A stretch of 64,000 bases of DNA from Candidatus Thiodiazotropha endoloripes (GTDB lineage: Bacteria > Pseudomonadota > Gammaproteobacteria > Chromatiales > Chromatiaceae). Made by a program: the position numbers and the translations under genes. This document shows, in pieces, positions 9,110 to 18,698 of this stretch; the first letter of the stretch is position 1; each line of letters begins with the position of its first letter. Under the pieces are notes generated by a model. The model was not told the origin of the DNA. It searched no databases and was given only the letters and a program-made list of their open reading frames with translations. The stretch spans positions 1,736,001 to 1,800,000 of the forward strand of contig NZ_LVJW01000003.1 of assembly GCF_001708965.1 (NCBI RefSeq). Direction: 5' to 3'.

Positions 9110-10057
9110 TTAGACCCCATATGGCTTTGCTTCCCACGCTCGGAGCACTTTCAGGTCTCGTGGAGGCAGATAATCAAAGGCTCCCATTTGATCCATCAAA
9201 ACGGCTTCAGCAAGATTGTAGTTATCTGATTTGCTACTGAGCAGGTTAAAAAACCAGGCAAACGGGTAGCCAACCTGACGATCATATCCATGGATGGCAT
9301 TGGCCAGTTCAGAACCATGGGGAGTATCACCAAGACTCGTCACCTTCAGCTCTCCTGAGAAGGTGCTGTTGGGTTTGGCACTGAGTTGATGTTCACCGTC
9401 GCTATCCTGATACTCCCTGAGGGCCAATATCCAGTGATCGCAGAACTGACTCTGCACACCAGCACTGCTCTCATGCCAATCACGGAAAAATCGCGCAAGC
9501 GACTGCATCGACCGGTTTTTCCCGGAGGATTCCTTTAACAAGCTCTCAATGGGTGTTATCCGTCGAAACTGCAGATATGCAGAACCTATGGGTTCTGGCT
9601 CCAGGCGTGGATAGTCGAGAGGATCGAGAAACTCTTCAAGACTTTCCGGAAACCAATCTCTCTCGATCAAAGGTCTATCGAGTACTTCCTGAAGTTCTTC
9701 TATTTCAAGTTGAACGAACTGCTCAGGTCCATCTCCACAGGGGGCGGTAAAATAGTGGGTCTTACCTGCCAGGCGTGTCGCAAAGTAGCCGCAATCGATA
9801 TATTCGGCAACCAGGTTGTCTACATCTCCTGCAGAACTCTCTTCTGCCCATTGGGCAATATTCTGGCTGATCGGCCTATAATCTGCATCAACAACACCGC
9901 CAAGGCGATACCAATTACCCCGAGTGACAACATGGGTAAATTGAAGTTCCGGCATCAACTGATTGATCGCTTCAGTCAAATGTTCAAATCCGTCACTGAA
10001 ATCAAAAGAGAGGCATAGCGATGCGATGGTTTCAGGTTTTGCAATCGGGACATTCAT
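9110..10057 (-). CDS. Hypothetical protein, last gene of the nifH-led series
   Basis: A 315-residue soluble protein that I do not recognise. It is acidic and rich in Trp, Phe and Tyr, with no signal peptide, membrane helix or cysteine-cluster motif. Its start overlaps the TrpD-like gene by 4 bp (ATGA), so it is translationally coupled to a nif-associated gene. No terminator-like hairpin separates the two. This context suggests a nitrogen-fixation-linked role, but the sequence does not show which. Confidence 0.7.
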   Translation of the reverse strand: MNVPIAKPETIASLCLSFDFSDGFEHLTEAINQLMPELQFTHVVTRGNWYRLGGVVDADYRPISQNIAQWAEESSAGDVDNLVAEYIDCGYFATRLAGKTHYFTAPCGDGPEQFVQLEIEELQEVLDRPLIERDWFPESLEEFLDPLDYPRLEPEPIGSAYLQFRRITPIESLLKESSGKNRSMQSLARFFRDWHESSAGVQSQFCDHWILALREYQDSDGEHQLSAKPNSTFSGELKVTSLGDTPHGSELANAIHGYDRQVGYPFAWFFNLLSSKSDNYNLAEAVLMDQMGAFDYLPPRDLKVLRAWEAKPYGV

Positions 10058-11055
10058 GATGCAGCCTCAAACACCGCATCAGCTTGGTGTCTAGTCTGCC
10101 ACCAGGATTCTGCCATCCGATGGGCCTCAACCGGTTCCGCTGCGAGCCCCAGAGCACGTATGACCAAAGCCAGTGTTCCAGTAACAGCCAAACTACCGTA
10201 CTGATCTTCAATTTCTCCGTCCCAGACTGATCTGTAGTGGTTTAAATTGAGACGCTGTTGTTTGGTCTGTAACCCTGGTTTACTCAAATTTGGCCAGCTT
10301 TCCAACCAAGTTTCACCATTGGACAGACCATTCAATTCTGCTGCTCGGTCAGGAATACGTTCAAACTCACCACCCTCCCCTTTACAGATCAGAGCACGCT
10401 TTAGCTCAAGAATTTGGGCCGCCTGCTGATGTATGGCTGCAAAATTAGGGTGAAAAACACCCATTAGACTGAGTGGCGCTGAGAGTGGATTCAACATTCT
10501 AACCACAGTGTGTAGTGGAGGACGTAGACCAAACAGTTCACGTGTGGCGATCAATTGTGAGGCAAGTGGGGATAATTTACTGATCGGTATGTAGGCAAAT
10601 CCGTTTTCAGAAAGCTGCTGTTCTGCATCCCGAATCGAGTTCGCAGCGCTCATATCAAGCGCATCCAGCGCTTCTGGAACATACACCCGGTCATCACTGC
10701 GGCTCATTCCATGCATCAACACCGGATAACCGCGACGCGCTAATATCAGTGCCGCCAATAAAAACCAGGGCAATTGGCGCTTTTTACCGGCATAAGCTGC
10801 CCAATCGATTGCAGGTGTTTGTGCCTGTTGATTTATCGGCAAGCTCTCTTTTAAGGCCTGAACAAAACCTGCCACCTCTTCAGCCGTCTCCTCTTTGACA
10901 CGCATCAGCATCATAAACGCGCCAATCTGCTCGGGTTCGACATCGTAACAGGTGATCATATTCATGGCCTCGTAGGCCTCTGACCTGGTGAGAGGACGCA
11001 TGCCGTTTTTACCCTTTCCCAGTATCTGAATATATTTTGCAAACGGATGCATCAT
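10054..11055 (-). CDS. TrpD-like glycosyl transferase family protein
   Basis: A 333-residue protein of the anthranilate phosphoribosyltransferase-like family. The N-terminal helical domain (LTRSEAYEAMNMI and then EQIGAFMMLMRVKEETAEE) and the segment NPLSAPLSLMGVFHPNF are typical. Catalytic glycine-rich motifs of true TrpD are poorly kept, so it is probably a paralogue of the YbiB/TrpD2 kind rather than a tryptophan enzyme. Such genes recur next to nifHDK-nafY in gammaproteobacterial clusters. It starts directly after the LRV protein stop codon and overlaps the next gene by 4 bp. Confidence 0.75.
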   Translation of the reverse strand: MMHPFAKYIQILGKGKNGMRPLTRSEAYEAMNMITCYDVEPEQIGAFMMLMRVKEETAEEVAGFVQALKESLPINQQAQTPAIDWAAYAGKKRQLPWFLLAALILARRGYPVLMHGMSRSDDRVYVPEALDALDMSAANSIRDAEQQLSENGFAYIPISKLSPLASQLIATRELFGLRPPLHTVVRMLNPLSAPLSLMGVFHPNFAAIHQQAAQILELKRALICKGEGGEFERIPDRAAELNGLSNGETWLESWPNLSKPGLQTKQQRLNLNHYRSVWDGEIEDQYGSLAVTGTLALVIRALGLAAEPVEAHRMAESWWQTRHQADAVFEAAS

Positions 11056-11796
11056 CTATTCCTGTTGGTTTGTAATTCGTGTTTTTGCTACAAGCCTTAC
11101 ATCTTCGTCTTCATCTTCAAGCATCTGCGGCAACAGTTCGTAAGGTGCTCGTTGGCAAGCGATCAAACGCACCCGCCAGTCTGGATCGGTCAGTAGCGGT
11201 GAAACAGCTTCTACGTCAATACGTTCGGCGACAACCAAACGTACTTCCGCTGCCGTATCATTGATCATCAAACCGATACTCTCCAGTGGCAGACGCATAG
11301 CCACAGTTTTGCGTACTTCCCTGTCACTATCGAGGATCATCCGAAACAATCTGCCGGGAATCAGACGTTTGGCGACTGTATGCCGAACCATGTAGTCCTC
11401 ATCCAAGACCATCTTTTCCAGAAGTTCCAATGGCAGTCTGTCAGCAACTGTTATCCTAACCTCTCGATCAGGATCACTGATCAACGGTTCCAAGCGATCG
11501 ATGGGGATTCTGTAGGCTAGAACTCTGCGCACCACTTCATCTGGGTCATCGAGCATTTGCAGAAGGCGCTGTTGGGATAAGTAACGGGCAGCTATAGCCC
11601 TCCTTTCCCAAAACTCATCCCCCGCATAGACTTCAGCCAGGTCTGGATTGAGCTGAAAAAAGCGGGCAATCTGTCTACCACTCATTGCACGCACGCAGAT
11701 ATCACCGGGATTACAACGACCTGACTTCAATCTGTCTTCTTTATGCGGACAGCTACTACAATCAGCTGTAGGAACATCAACCTTGTTCTGTGTCAT
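11056..11796 (-). CDS. [4Fe-4S] leucine-rich-repeat-variant (LRV) protein
   Basis: A 246-residue protein. Near the N-terminus Cys13, Cys16, Cys28 and Cys34 (C-x2-C-x11-C-x5-C) form the [4Fe-4S] site of LRV proteins. About seven tandem repeats of roughly 24 residues follow, of the kind DPDREVRITVADRLPLELL. The family was first seen in the Azotobacter nif region; its job is unknown. The ATG at 11796 was chosen because it falls 12 bp after the DUF6129 stop; the upstream Met at 11877 would overlap that gene by 70 bp. Confidence 0.85.
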   Translation of the reverse strand: MTQNKVDVPTADCSSCPHKEDRLKSGRCNPGDICVRAMSGRQIARFFQLNPDLAEVYAGDEFWERRAIAARYLSQQRLLQMLDDPDEVVRRVLAYRIPIDRLEPLISDPDREVRITVADRLPLELLEKMVLDEDYMVRHTVAKRLIPGRLFRMILDSDREVRKTVAMRLPLESIGLMINDTAAEVRLVVAERIDVEAVSPLLTDPDWRVRLIACQRAPYELLPQMLEDEDEDVRLVAKTRITNQQE

Positions 11797-11807
11797 TAAC
11801 TCTGTTA

Positions 11808-12074
11808 TCACGCGGCTTCTATCTCTGCGACCACAATGCCTGTTGCAATCTCCATATCCTGTGTAAAACAGAGACAATGGTTTCTGCTGTCAATCAGATA
11901 GAGATTGAATGTTTCAGCTTCATGCAGTGGTAATGCAGCAATCACATCATCATCCATACAATAGGTAAAATGGATATCAGGAAACTTCTGTCTGAGTTCA
12001 TTGACTGAAGATTCATCGATCATTTGCTGCTTTAGTAGTCCACCAATGTCATTGATTTGAGCTTGACTGATCAT
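11808..12074 (-). CDS. DUF6129-type small nif-associated protein
   Basis: An 88-residue protein found between nafY and the LRV gene. Length and context match the nif-linked DUF6129 family. It has an acidic N-terminal helix, then a beta-like region with MDDDVIAALPLHEAETFNLYLID. No catalytic motif is visible. Its start overlaps nafY by 4 bp, so it is translationally coupled to it. Family assignment rests on context and resemblance. Confidence 0.65.
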   Translation of the reverse strand: MISQAQINDIGGLLKQQMIDESSVNELRQKFPDIHFTYCMDDDVIAALPLHEAETFNLYLIDSRNHCLCFTQDMEIATGIVVAEIEAA

Positions 12075-12775
12075 GCATCGATCTCCTGCTCAAATCTGAT
12101 TCGTTGTTCCGCATCCTGGCCCATGACTTTGGCCAGCCAGGGGGACGCATCATCACCGATCACTGATTGCAGGGAGACTATCTCATCACTGATCGTACCG
12201 GCTTGAGGTTTTTTTATCGGATGAATACTGGCTCTTACAACCTTTGCCGCTGCAGGCCCACCTATGGAACCAACAAACAGCAACTGGCAATCGTCAATCA
12301 AGCTGACACGATAGGCATTTTTATCATCTACATCAGGATTGTTTTCAACCGTTCTGATATCGACCAATCTACTGCTCTCAGCTGAAATCTGATAAATCAT
12401 AAAGCGACGGCAGGATCCGAAATGCCCATCCAGCATCTCGCCTTTGTTGGAGGCAAATGCAACCCTGATACTATTGGGCATATCCCCTTCCTGGTAACCC
12501 TCGATCTCTGGAAGCGGTTCACTCGCAAGATCATGCTCCCCCTTCAAGTAGGAGAGTGCTTCTTTGATTACTTCCGTATCACAATCGGAAAACTCCCCAT
12601 CAGCTGCTGATTTCAGATCCTTAACTTTCAGCGAGGATAGCTTTTTGCCTGTTGGCGGAAGCCCAATAACATCGTCGAGAACACGGAGTAGACGGGCTGG
12701 TTCGGTATCTGGTAACGCTTTGGCTGCCAAACCGATTCGTAGTGCAATTTCCTCAGAAATCGGGGAAGCGCTCAT
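12071..12775 (-). CDS. nafY: Nitrogenase accessory factor NafY (gamma protein)
   Basis: A 234-residue two-domain protein. The N-terminal 95 residues form the helical apo-dinitrogenase-binding domain of NafY. The C-terminal part is a NifX-like FeMo-co-binding domain with VAFASNKGEMLDGHFGSC, where the His in DGHFG is the cofactor-contact position. NafY holds apo-NifDK and inserts FeMo-co. AGGAG precedes the ATG. The gene follows the nif ferredoxin after a 156-bp gap containing a large inverted repeat. Confidence 0.9.
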   Translation of the reverse strand: MSASPISEEIALRIGLAAKALPDTEPARLLRVLDDVIGLPPTGKKLSSLKVKDLKSAADGEFSDCDTEVIKEALSYLKGEHDLASEPLPEIEGYQEGDMPNSIRVAFASNKGEMLDGHFGSCRRFMIYQISAESSRLVDIRTVENNPDVDDKNAYRVSLIDDCQLLFVGSIGGPAAAKVVRASIHPIKKPQAGTISDEIVSLQSVIGDDASPWLAKVMGQDAEQRIRFEQEIDA

Positions 12776-12838
12776 AGTTCACTCCTAAATATCTCATAGA
12801 TGATAGATGTACCGACTCATGGTTATAGACCTAATTTT

Positions 12839-12913
12839 GCCGCTAATAGACGTAATTCAGAACCATATTGTAATTTCAATTCATGGGCATCATGAGTTAC
12901 GCATATTAGCGGC
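12839..12913. repeat. 75-nt inverted repeat between fdx and nafY
   Basis: The arms GCCGCTAATA (12839-12848) and TATTAGCGGC (12904-12913) are perfectly complementary. After a 2-nt mismatch the inner arms CGTAA (12851-12855) and TTACG (12897-12901) pair as well. A small hairpin, TCATG-N5-CATGA, lies inside the loop. No T-run makes it a standard terminator. It may be an RNA-processing or stabilising element, or a small repeat insertion. Confidence 0.6.
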
Positions 12914-12931
12914 GATGAAACTTATACAAAG

Positions 12932-13126
12932 TTACACTGGAATGATGCAGTCATCTTCCATGCAGACATCGAGGCATTGCGGAACATCATGATCCCCATC
13001 ACACTCAGTACAGGTTTCTTCTTCTATCTTATACACACCTTTGAAAGGCACAATCGATTGGGTAGGACAAACCGGTTCACAATCACCACAGGCGGTACAG
13101 ATATCTCGAACAATTTGAAAAGCCAT
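12932..13126 (-). CDS. nif 2x[4Fe-4S] ferredoxin (FdxN-type)
   Basis: A 64-residue bacterial-type ferredoxin. The first motif is CTACGDCEPVCP, and the second is CTECDGDHDVPQC with a later Cys in LDVC, the extended spacing typical of nif FdxN-like ferredoxins. It is expected to carry two [4Fe-4S] clusters and to pass electrons to nitrogenase or maturation steps. It follows nifT by 20 bp, in the nifHDKT operon. Confidence 0.88.
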   Translation of the reverse strand: MAFQIVRDICTACGDCEPVCPTQSIVPFKGVYKIEEETCTECDGDHDVPQCLDVCMEDDCIIPV

Positions 13127-13146
13127 GATAATTCTCCTGATTACAG

Positions 13147-13362
13147 CTATTCGGCGCGTTTGAATCGAAGGGTTGTAGGGAACGATGGCGGAGGACTGAT
13201 TGGATCGATATAGTATCTAGTACCGTCCGTAAGTTCGACCTCTCCACCCCACTCGGTATCACTATCCTTTTCAACCTTTGCGATCTCGTCTTCCTGGTCC
13301 TTTTTCGCTATGTAGAATAGTAGAGCGCCATTGTCTTTCACACGTATCATTACATTTGGCAC
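13147..13362 (-). CDS. nifT: Nitrogen fixation protein NifT/FixU
   Basis: A 71-residue NifT with the family N-terminus MPNVMIRV and the motif WGGEVELTDGTRYYID. NifT is conserved after nifK in many diazotrophs; its function is not settled and mutants have mild effects. It lies about 125 bp after nifK, and the gap contains a GC-rich stem-loop. Confidence 0.93.
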   Translation of the reverse strand: MPNVMIRVKDNGALLFYIAKKDQEDEIAKVEKDSDTEWGGEVELTDGTRYYIDPISPPPSFPTTLRFKRAE

Positions 13363-13420
13363 GATGGTTACCTCACTTCATTCGTTGATCCGAGTATTTG
13401 AATATCGGTTCAGAGCCAGG

Positions 13421-13441
13421 CGGCGGGTTAAAAACCCGCCG
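13421..13441 (-). promoter_or_regulatory. nifK-nifT intercistronic stem-loop
   Basis: The plus strand reads CGGCGGGTT-AAA-AACCCGCCG, a perfect 9-bp stem with a 3-nt loop, 47 bp after the nifK stop on the minus strand. It has no strong following T-run, so it more likely attenuates or protects the nifHDK mRNA 3' end than ends transcription outright. Confidence 0.75.
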
Positions 13442-13487
13442 TTTAAGCTCAGAAGGCAACACTCAATACTCGTGCTACCATGGGGTA

Positions 13488-15059
13488 TTAACGTACCAGA
13501 TCGTAGTTGTAGTCAGTGGTACCCATACCGCGAGTCTCTTCGTCGAGACGCTCAAGTACAGCGTTAACCAAAGTCTTCAACATGTACATGGCACCCTCAT
13601 AACCCAGGGTGGTGTCACGATGCATGTGGTGACGATCGAAGATCGGAAAGCCGATACGGATCAGCGGTACTTCGTGCTCTTTACCTTTGTGCAGAGTATC
13701 GCGCTGAATGAACTTGCCATATGAGTTTCCAATCATGAAGTCAGGCTTGTTGGTGAACATCAATGAACGGAAATGCCACAAATCCTTACTGATATGAACT
13801 TCACTGTTCTGACCATATGGAGAATCTGCAAGGATCTTCTCCATAGCTTTTTTCCAGCGCTTGTTGGCATGGTTACACAAGACCTGTGTCGGCTCGGCAC
13901 CCAGCTCCAGAAGGAACTTGGTCATACCCATGACGAAGTCAGCATCACCATACAGACCGAACTTCTTGCCGTGCAACCAGGCGTGGCTGTCGGTCATCAT
14001 ATCAACCAGAATACCGCGCTCACGGGTCAGGGACTCAGAGATCGGCTTACCAGTCAGCTCGGAGACTTTCATCAGGAAAGCATCCGTGGCTTCCAGCCCC
14101 ATAGGAATGGTGATATCAGATGCCGGCTGTTTCCAGGTGTTTTTGGTAAACTTACGACTCTTCACCGACTGCCAAGGCTGCAGATAGAGGGTATCAATCG
14201 CATTCGGAGCATCCTTGATCTCGTCAATTGAAGTACCACCGTCATACATCCGGTACTCACCGTCTGCTGGGGTATCCAGTACTTCAGTGGGATCACACAG
14301 CAGGCTATAGTCCACATCCATCTCTTCTAACATCCGCTTCATGACACGGTAGTTACCGAGATAGGTCTCGAAACCCGGAACGATGTTGATTTTACCGTTG
14401 CTACCTACCTCTTTGTCTTCCATGTAGTTGAGGGTGAAGTAACGCTGGATACCTTCGAACATGTTGTCCCAACCGGTGGTGTGGGAGCCGACAAAGCTCG
14501 GGGTATGGGCAAATGGTGTAGGGAACTCCTGTTCGATATGACCTTCCTTCTTGGCATTACCGATGAAGGCGTTCAGATCATCACCGATAACCTCAGCCAT
14601 ACAAGTTGTGGAGACAGCAATCATCTCCGGTTTGTAGAGGGCTTTGGCGTTTTCCAGGCCGGCGAACATATTCTTCTGTCCACCGAATACCGCCGCATCT
14701 TCAGTCATTGAGTCAGATACACAGGCTACTGGCTCTTTGAAGTGACGATTGAAGTAGGTACGGAAGTATGCAACACAACCCTGTGAACCGTGCACATAGG
14801 GCAGGGTCTTTTCAAAACCGAGGGCACACAGCACTGCACCCAAAGGCTGACACGCTTTTGCCGGATTTACAGTCAGGGCTTCACGGTTAAAGTTCAGCTC
14901 TTTGTACTCTTCGGTGGTTGTCCACTGGAAGACCTGCTGAATTTTTTCAGTAGGATGCTTCTCTTCGAAGGACTCCTGCTTGTTTTTCAGAGTCTCGATG
15001 TATTCATCAGTACGAAACAACGGATAACTGGGTTTAATGTCATCGACTACTTGGCTCAT
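13488..15059 (-). CDS. nifK: Nitrogenase MoFe protein beta subunit
   Basis: A 523-residue NifK, the same length as Azotobacter NifK. P-cluster ligands fall at the expected numbers: Cys70 in AKACQPLG and Cys95 in GSQGCVAY, which also supports the start. It forms the alpha2-beta2 dinitrogenase with NifD. It is the third gene of the nifHDK unit, separated from nifD by a 111-bp gap with a stem-loop. Confidence 0.98.
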   Translation of the reverse strand: MSQVVDDIKPSYPLFRTDEYIETLKNKQESFEEKHPTEKIQQVFQWTTTEEYKELNFNREALTVNPAKACQPLGAVLCALGFEKTLPYVHGSQGCVAYFRTYFNRHFKEPVACVSDSMTEDAAVFGGQKNMFAGLENAKALYKPEMIAVSTTCMAEVIGDDLNAFIGNAKKEGHIEQEFPTPFAHTPSFVGSHTTGWDNMFEGIQRYFTLNYMEDKEVGSNGKINIVPGFETYLGNYRVMKRMLEEMDVDYSLLCDPTEVLDTPADGEYRMYDGGTSIDEIKDAPNAIDTLYLQPWQSVKSRKFTKNTWKQPASDITIPMGLEATDAFLMKVSELTGKPISESLTRERGILVDMMTDSHAWLHGKKFGLYGDADFVMGMTKFLLELGAEPTQVLCNHANKRWKKAMEKILADSPYGQNSEVHISKDLWHFRSLMFTNKPDFMIGNSYGKFIQRDTLHKGKEHEVPLIRIGFPIFDRHHMHRDTTLGYEGAMYMLKTLVNAVLERLDEETRGMGTTDYNYDLVR

Positions 15060-15128
15060 GATAGTTCTCCTACCGCGCCACTAATCTGTGGACAGGCGGT
15101 TGGTTAAGTTTGAATCTGGTCATTTGCA

Positions 15129-15161
15129 CCCGATAGTTGCTTTCATCAAACAACTATCGGG
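15129..15161 (-). promoter_or_regulatory. nifD-nifK intercistronic stem-loop
   Basis: A perfect 11-bp inverted repeat, CCCGATAGTTG (15129-15139) and CAACTATCGGG (15151-15161), with an 11-nt loop. It begins 9 bp after the nifD stop on the minus strand. No T-run follows, so an mRNA-stabilising or processing role is more likely than termination. Confidence 0.78.
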
Positions 15162-15170
15162 CGTCTTCCT

Positions 15171-16652
15171 TTAAGCGCCAGCCGCAGCGGCCTCGGCCTC
15201 TTCCTCACCCTTCAACCAGGGTGCCTGGATTTTGTTCCAGCAGGGATTGTTCAGAGTCATATCCATATCACGGGCAAAGATGGCGAAGCCGTCGTAACCA
15301 TGATAGGGACCGGAATAATCCCAGGAGTGCATCTGACGGAATGGAATACCCATTTTCTGGAAGATGTACTTCTCTTTGATGCCAGAACCGATCAGGTCTG
15401 GCTTGACCTTTTTAACGAACTCTTCGAACTCGTAACCGGTAACATCGTCATAGATCAGTGTGGCATTGCCCATTTCCTTGATGGTACGGTCGTAGTCGTC
15501 GTTATGAGCAAACTCATAACCGGTACCAACCACTTCCATGCCCAGATCTTCATAAGCACCGATGATGTGACGTGGGCGCAAACCGCCAACGTAAAGCATC
15601 ACACGCTTGCCTTCGAGACGGGGACGGTACTTGGCAATAACAGCTTCGTACTCAACCTTGTATTTTGCGATAACCTTCTCGGCATTGGCCTGGATGGTCT
15701 CATCGAAAAAGGCAGCAATTTTACGCAGGGCCTCTTCAATCTTGGTAGGACCGAAGAAGTTATACTCCATCCAGGGAATACCATACTTCTCTTCCATGTG
15801 ACGGGAGATATAGTTCATTGAACGGTAGCAGTGTAGCAGGTTCAATTTGGCTTTTGGTGTGTTTTCCATTTCAGCCAGGGTGCCGTCACCGGACCACTGG
15901 GCGATAACACGCAGACCCATCTCTTCCAGCAAGGTACGGGAAGACCAGGCATCACCACCGATATTGTAGTCACCGATGATGGTGACATCATAGTCGGTGG
16001 CTTCAAAGCTGTTGTCACCATCACGATTATGCAGTACCCAATCACGAACAGCATCGTTAGCGATATGATGGCCAAGAGACTGGGATACACCACGAAAACC
16101 TTCGCAGCGAACCGGTACAACCGGCTTTTCTATCTCAGCTGAAGTCTTCTTTGAAACCGCTTCGATATCGTCACCGATCAGACCGATTGGGCACTCTGAC
16201 TGTACAGTAATACCTTTATTCAGCGGGAACAGCTGCTCAATCTCAGTCATGATCTTAGAGAGCTTCTTGTCACCACCAAAAACGATATCCTTCTCCTGGA
16301 AATCTGAGGTGAAGTTCATGGTGCCGAAGGTGTTGATACCGGTCGTACCCACATAGTAGTTACGACGACCGGCACGGGAGTACTGGCCACAACCTACCGG
16401 ACCGTGGGAGATATGAATCATATCCTTGATTGGGCCCCACACCACACCTTTCGAACCGGCGTAAGCACAACCACGGATGGTCATCACACCAGGCAGGGAT
16501 TTACGGTTGGATGTAATGCACTTTTTAGACTGTTCAACCTCTTGGTCATTGACCGTGAGATGTTTGGCACGATCCTTCTTGGCATTTTCAGGATAGACTT
16601 CGAGCACCTCCTGGATGAGGGCTTCAGTCTCTTCGCGTGTCATATCTGACAT
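15171..16652 (-). CDS. nifD: Nitrogenase MoFe protein alpha subunit
   Basis: A 493-residue NifD. The start at 16652 has GGAG close upstream and puts the P-cluster ligands at the standard numbers, Cys62 (RGCAYAG) and Cys88 ([14 protein letters not shown]). The in-frame ATG five codons earlier (16667) does not fit as well. It carries the FeMo-cofactor. The C-terminus ends in an unusual Glu/Ala-rich tail ([11 protein letters not shown]). Confidence 0.98.
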   Translation of the reverse strand: MSDMTREETEALIQEVLEVYPENAKKDRAKHLTVNDQEVEQSKKCITSNRKSLPGVMTIRGCAYAGSKGVVWGPIKDMIHISHGPVGCGQYSRAGRRNYYVGTTGINTFGTMNFTSDFQEKDIVFGGDKKLSKIMTEIEQLFPLNKGITVQSECPIGLIGDDIEAVSKKTSAEIEKPVVPVRCEGFRGVSQSLGHHIANDAVRDWVLHNRDGDNSFEATDYDVTIIGDYNIGGDAWSSRTLLEEMGLRVIAQWSGDGTLAEMENTPKAKLNLLHCYRSMNYISRHMEEKYGIPWMEYNFFGPTKIEEALRKIAAFFDETIQANAEKVIAKYKVEYEAVIAKYRPRLEGKRVMLYVGGLRPRHIIGAYEDLGMEVVGTGYEFAHNDDYDRTIKEMGNATLIYDDVTGYEFEEFVKKVKPDLIGSGIKEKYIFQKMGIPFRQMHSWDYSGPYHGYDGFAIFARDMDMTLNNPCWNKIQAPWLKGEEEAEAAAAGA

Positions 16653-16720
16653 AATATTCTCCTTCACCTGCCACCACTAATCTGTGGATGCACAGGCTGT
16701 GAAAAAAATGATAGATGGAT

Positions 16721-16740
16721 ACCGGCCTCGAAAGGCCGGT
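16721..16740 (-). promoter_or_regulatory. nifH-nifD intercistronic hairpin with UUCG loop
   Basis: A perfect 8-bp stem, ACCGGCCT and AGGCCGGT, 14 bp after the nifH stop. In the minus-strand RNA the loop is UUCG, a stable tetraloop sequence. It is placed to protect a separate nifH mRNA and so raise NifH over NifDK, as is known for nifH transcripts of other diazotrophs. Confidence 0.82.
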
Positions 16741-16754
16741 TTAATCCGAATGAC

Positions 16755-17684
<930 letters not shown>

Positions 17685-17706
17685 TCACGTGGACAACCTA
17701 GGTTCT

Positions 17707-17721
17707 GCAAGCGATGTGCCA
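17707..17721 (-). promoter_or_regulatory. sigma-54 promoter of nifH
   Basis: The minus strand reads TGGCAC-ATCGC-TTGC, an exact -24/-12 match. It lies 74 bp upstream of the nifH ATG. Confidence 0.95.
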
Positions 17722-17789
17722 AAATTGAAAATATTGCTTAATTTATTGTTTTTATTGAATATAATTTTTTTCATACAGCAAAACATTGA

Positions 17790-17805
17790 GGTCGGGTTCG
17801 CGACA
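17790..17805. promoter_or_regulatory. Probable NifA site of nifH (one mismatch)
   Basis: GGT-CGGGTTCGCG-ACA differs from TGT-N10-ACA by one base. Its core CGGGTTCGC is shared with the perfect nifE site. It lies 69 bp upstream of the nifH -24 element. Confidence 0.68.
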
Positions 17806-17818
17806 ATCACCCAGCATA

Positions 17819-17834
17819 TGTATGGATGAATACA
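17819..17834. promoter_or_regulatory. NifA site overlapping the draT start codon
   Basis: TGT-ATGGATGAAT-ACA is an exact TGT-N10-ACA match. The ATG of draT is inside the ten-base spacer. It lies 98 bp upstream of the nifH -24 element, a normal distance for NifA. Confidence 0.65.
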
Positions 17835-18670
17835 AACAATCAGCCACATCAGGCAGTTCTTTACCCGGCTATGCACGATTGCCAATCAACCGATGTAACC
17901 TGCCGGCAGTCATTCTTGGCAGCCTGACCTTTCAGCAACATCCGGTAAGGCTTTTTTTAGATGGTGTTGCTGAATTGCATGTAGACCTATTCAACCATTT
18001 ACAACAAGTGCCTGAACGAGAGCAACGCGCCATCCACTTTATGGATTACATGCGCTCGGGCTTTCTACTCGACAATTTGGACGAGGCTGGCTTCAGTGAG
18101 AAGCCACAGCACCGTTTTAAACGTGATAAGGCAGACTATCTGAGAATTTTGCGAGGCTGGATGTTTGATGCTGATGGAAAAGAAGCGGCTGTTATGAAAA
18201 GTTGGGTTGAATCGAGATTTGGACTCCTACCAAGAAATCACCAAGGGTCATTGGGGGACTATACAACAGAGCACTATCAAACCTATCTGATGGACCGGGC
18301 AAATGGACTCTATAATACGAACGGGCTGGAGGCCCAACTCGACCTACTCTACACCTATTGTCAATACGAAGTTGATAAACAGTTCCCGGAACAGACCCAC
18401 CTTACTCTCTATAGAGGTATCAATCAGATCAAGGAGCATGAGATACTCCACCAGTTCAATAAACGGGAGTACGTCATTCTGTTAAACAATCTCAATTCAT
18501 TCACCAGCCAACGAGAAAGAGCCGATGAATTCGGCGACTACATCCTGCAGGCAAAAATACCTCTGGTGAAATTGCTGTATCTACCCGACCTTCTTCCACA
18601 TAGACTCAAAGGTGAAAATGAGTACCTGGTTATTGGCGGTGTCTATAAAGTGAATCTCAGCATTCTTTAA
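17822..18670 (+). CDS. draT: NAD+-dinitrogenase reductase ADP-ribosyltransferase
   Basis: A 282-residue DraT. ADP-ribosyltransferase-fold elements are visible in order: Arg in TLYRGINQI, Ser in LNSFTSQRERADEFG, and Glu in the C-terminal GENEYLVIGG. It moves ADP-ribose from NAD to Arg101 of NifH to stop nitrogenase under ammonium or energy limitation. The ATG at 17822 was preferred because codons upstream (from 17786) do not look like protein. It is divergent from nifH with 188 bp between the two starts. Confidence 0.93.
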   Translation: MDEYKQSATSGSSLPGYARLPINRCNLPAVILGSLTFQQHPVRLFLDGVAELHVDLFNHLQQVPEREQRAIHFMDYMRSGFLLDNLDEAGFSEKPQHRFKRDKADYLRILRGWMFDADGKEAAVMKSWVESRFGLLPRNHQGSLGDYTTEHYQTYLMDRANGLYNTNGLEAQLDLLYTYCQYEVDKQFPEQTHLTLYRGINQIKEHEILHQFNKREYVILLNNLNSFTSQRERADEFGDYILQAKIPLVKLLYLPDLLPHRLKGENEYLVIGGVYKVNLSIL

Positions 18671-18698
18671 GCCCTGAGGCCACTAGCACCTGTAAACA

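Noticed and set aside
13773-14231. Open frame of 152 codons opposite nifK
   Set aside because: It lies fully antisense inside nifK, whose residues match the family throughout; no ribosome site or family resemblance.
15300-15821. Open frame of 173 codons opposite nifD
   Set aside because: Shadow of the well conserved nifD reading frame on the other strand.
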